Position numbers and translations under genes: made by a program
The notes under the pieces: model-generated
Told to the model about the DNA's origin: nothing
Database searches by the model: none
The model's input: the letters and a program-made list of their open reading frames with translations, nothing else
In this document: positions 63,864-64,000 of the stretch, in pieces
How positions within the stretch are numbered: the stretch's first letter is position 1
Layout of the letters: each line of letters begins with the position of its first letter
DNA from: Arthrobacter nitroguajacolicus_D
Lineage (GTDB): Bacteria; Actinomycetota; Actinomycetes; Actinomycetales; Micrococcaceae
Direction of reading: 5' to 3'
Length of the DNA stretch: 64,000 nt
Assembly (NCBI RefSeq): GCF_031455195.1
Contig: NZ_JAVDSH010000001.1
Coordinates: 620,001 to 684,000 of the forward strand

Positions 63864-63879
63864 ATTAAATACATTTAAT
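63864..63879. promoter_or_regulatory. Palindromic operator in divergent LysR promoter region
   Basis: ATTAAAT-AC-ATTTAAT is a perfect inverted repeat of seven-base arms lying just upstream of the LysR start, in an AT-rich interval within GC-rich DNA. It is a good candidate LysR autoregulatory site. Confidence 0.5.
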
Positions 63880-63965
63880 CAATATACTTCAACTGGACTA
63901 TCTATTTGATTAAAGAATTGGCTGCCGACAGACTTAGTGAGTAACCCAGATCACTTGGAGGAATC

Positions 63966-64000
63966 GTGGCACCTAACGCCGATTTTCACAGGCTTGCATT
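63966..64000 (+). CDS. Start of a gene cut by the window end
   Basis: GGAGG lies four bases before a GTG at 63966, and the frame stays open to the window edge (APNADFHRLA). It is divergent from the LysR gene at 62934-63857. Too little is present for a family call. Confidence 0.45.
   Translation, partial: MAPNADFHRLA

Noticed and set aside
1..64000. CRISPR arrays, rRNA genes or intact tRNA genes
   Set aside because: I looked for regularly spaced repeats and for tRNA or rRNA landmarks. Only the tRNA 3' fragment at 4481-4502 was found.

Overview
The window is GC-rich DNA with actinobacterial gene content and codon use. DUF4192, PucR and ROK regulators, a decayed integrase/XRE/zinc-ribbon trio and many oxidative and glycoside-degrading operons point to a soil Micrococcaceae, most likely the Arthrobacter/Paenarthrobacter group. 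This is inferred from gene families only, because no rRNA or complete tRNA is present.

Region 1 (about 1-17.6 kb) is accessory DNA with much decay. It holds a remnant of a Tdi1-like immunity gene and a four-gene minus-strand operon resembling the Bacillus SDP toxin system (SdpI-like immunity, SdpC-like precursor, SdpA, SdpB). A broken MFS transporter and a tRNA 3'-end fragment with its terminator (probable integration scar) follow. Next come a membrane-anchored DEDDh-type exonuclease with a C-terminal zinc knuckle, a restriction-endonuclease/STAND NTPase fusion (probable anti-phage protein), a TRADD-N-associated membrane protein, a broken IS256-family transposase, a frameshifted PD-(D/E)XK nuclease gene, a DUF4192 gene and the wrecked integrase/XRE/zinc-ribbon module.

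Region 2 (17.6-26.3 kb) has an alpha/beta hydrolase that may be 5'-truncated. It is followed by an operon with an APC permease, two 567-residue paralogues of the N,N-dimethylformamidase large subunit, a cupin between them and a DUF3237 protein, under a divergent PucR-type activator.

Region 3 (26.7-49.1 kb) is a glycoside-utilisation island. One minus-strand operon encodes an oligopeptide-type ABC importer (one subunit is a permease-ATPase fusion), a GMC oxidoreductase, a single-chain fusion of the two C-glycoside deglycosidase subunits, a Gfo/Idh/MocA oxidoreductase, a GH35-like enzyme, a carboxylesterase and a GH3 enzyme. A plus-strand operon adds GH106, a second Gfo/Idh/MocA protein and GH43. 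A ROK regulator lies between them, and two near-identical operator-like sites sit in front of the importer operon and in front of the ROK/GH106 pair. The likely scheme is import of a plant glycoside, oxidation of the sugar at C3, cleavage of the C-glycosidic bond, and hydrolysis of accompanying sugars and esters.

Region 4 (49.4-64.0 kb) has an IS30 remnant, then a six-gene meta-cleavage operon for an unidentified aromatic compound (extradiol dioxygenase, two FAH-fold enzymes, cyclase, FAD monooxygenase, ACMSD-like amidohydrolase) with a divergent LysR. After it comes an amine or N-carbamoyl amino-acid operon (sarcosine-oxidase-like, M20 amidohydrolase, ornithine-cyclodeaminase-like) flanked by LysR genes. 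The window ends just inside another gene.
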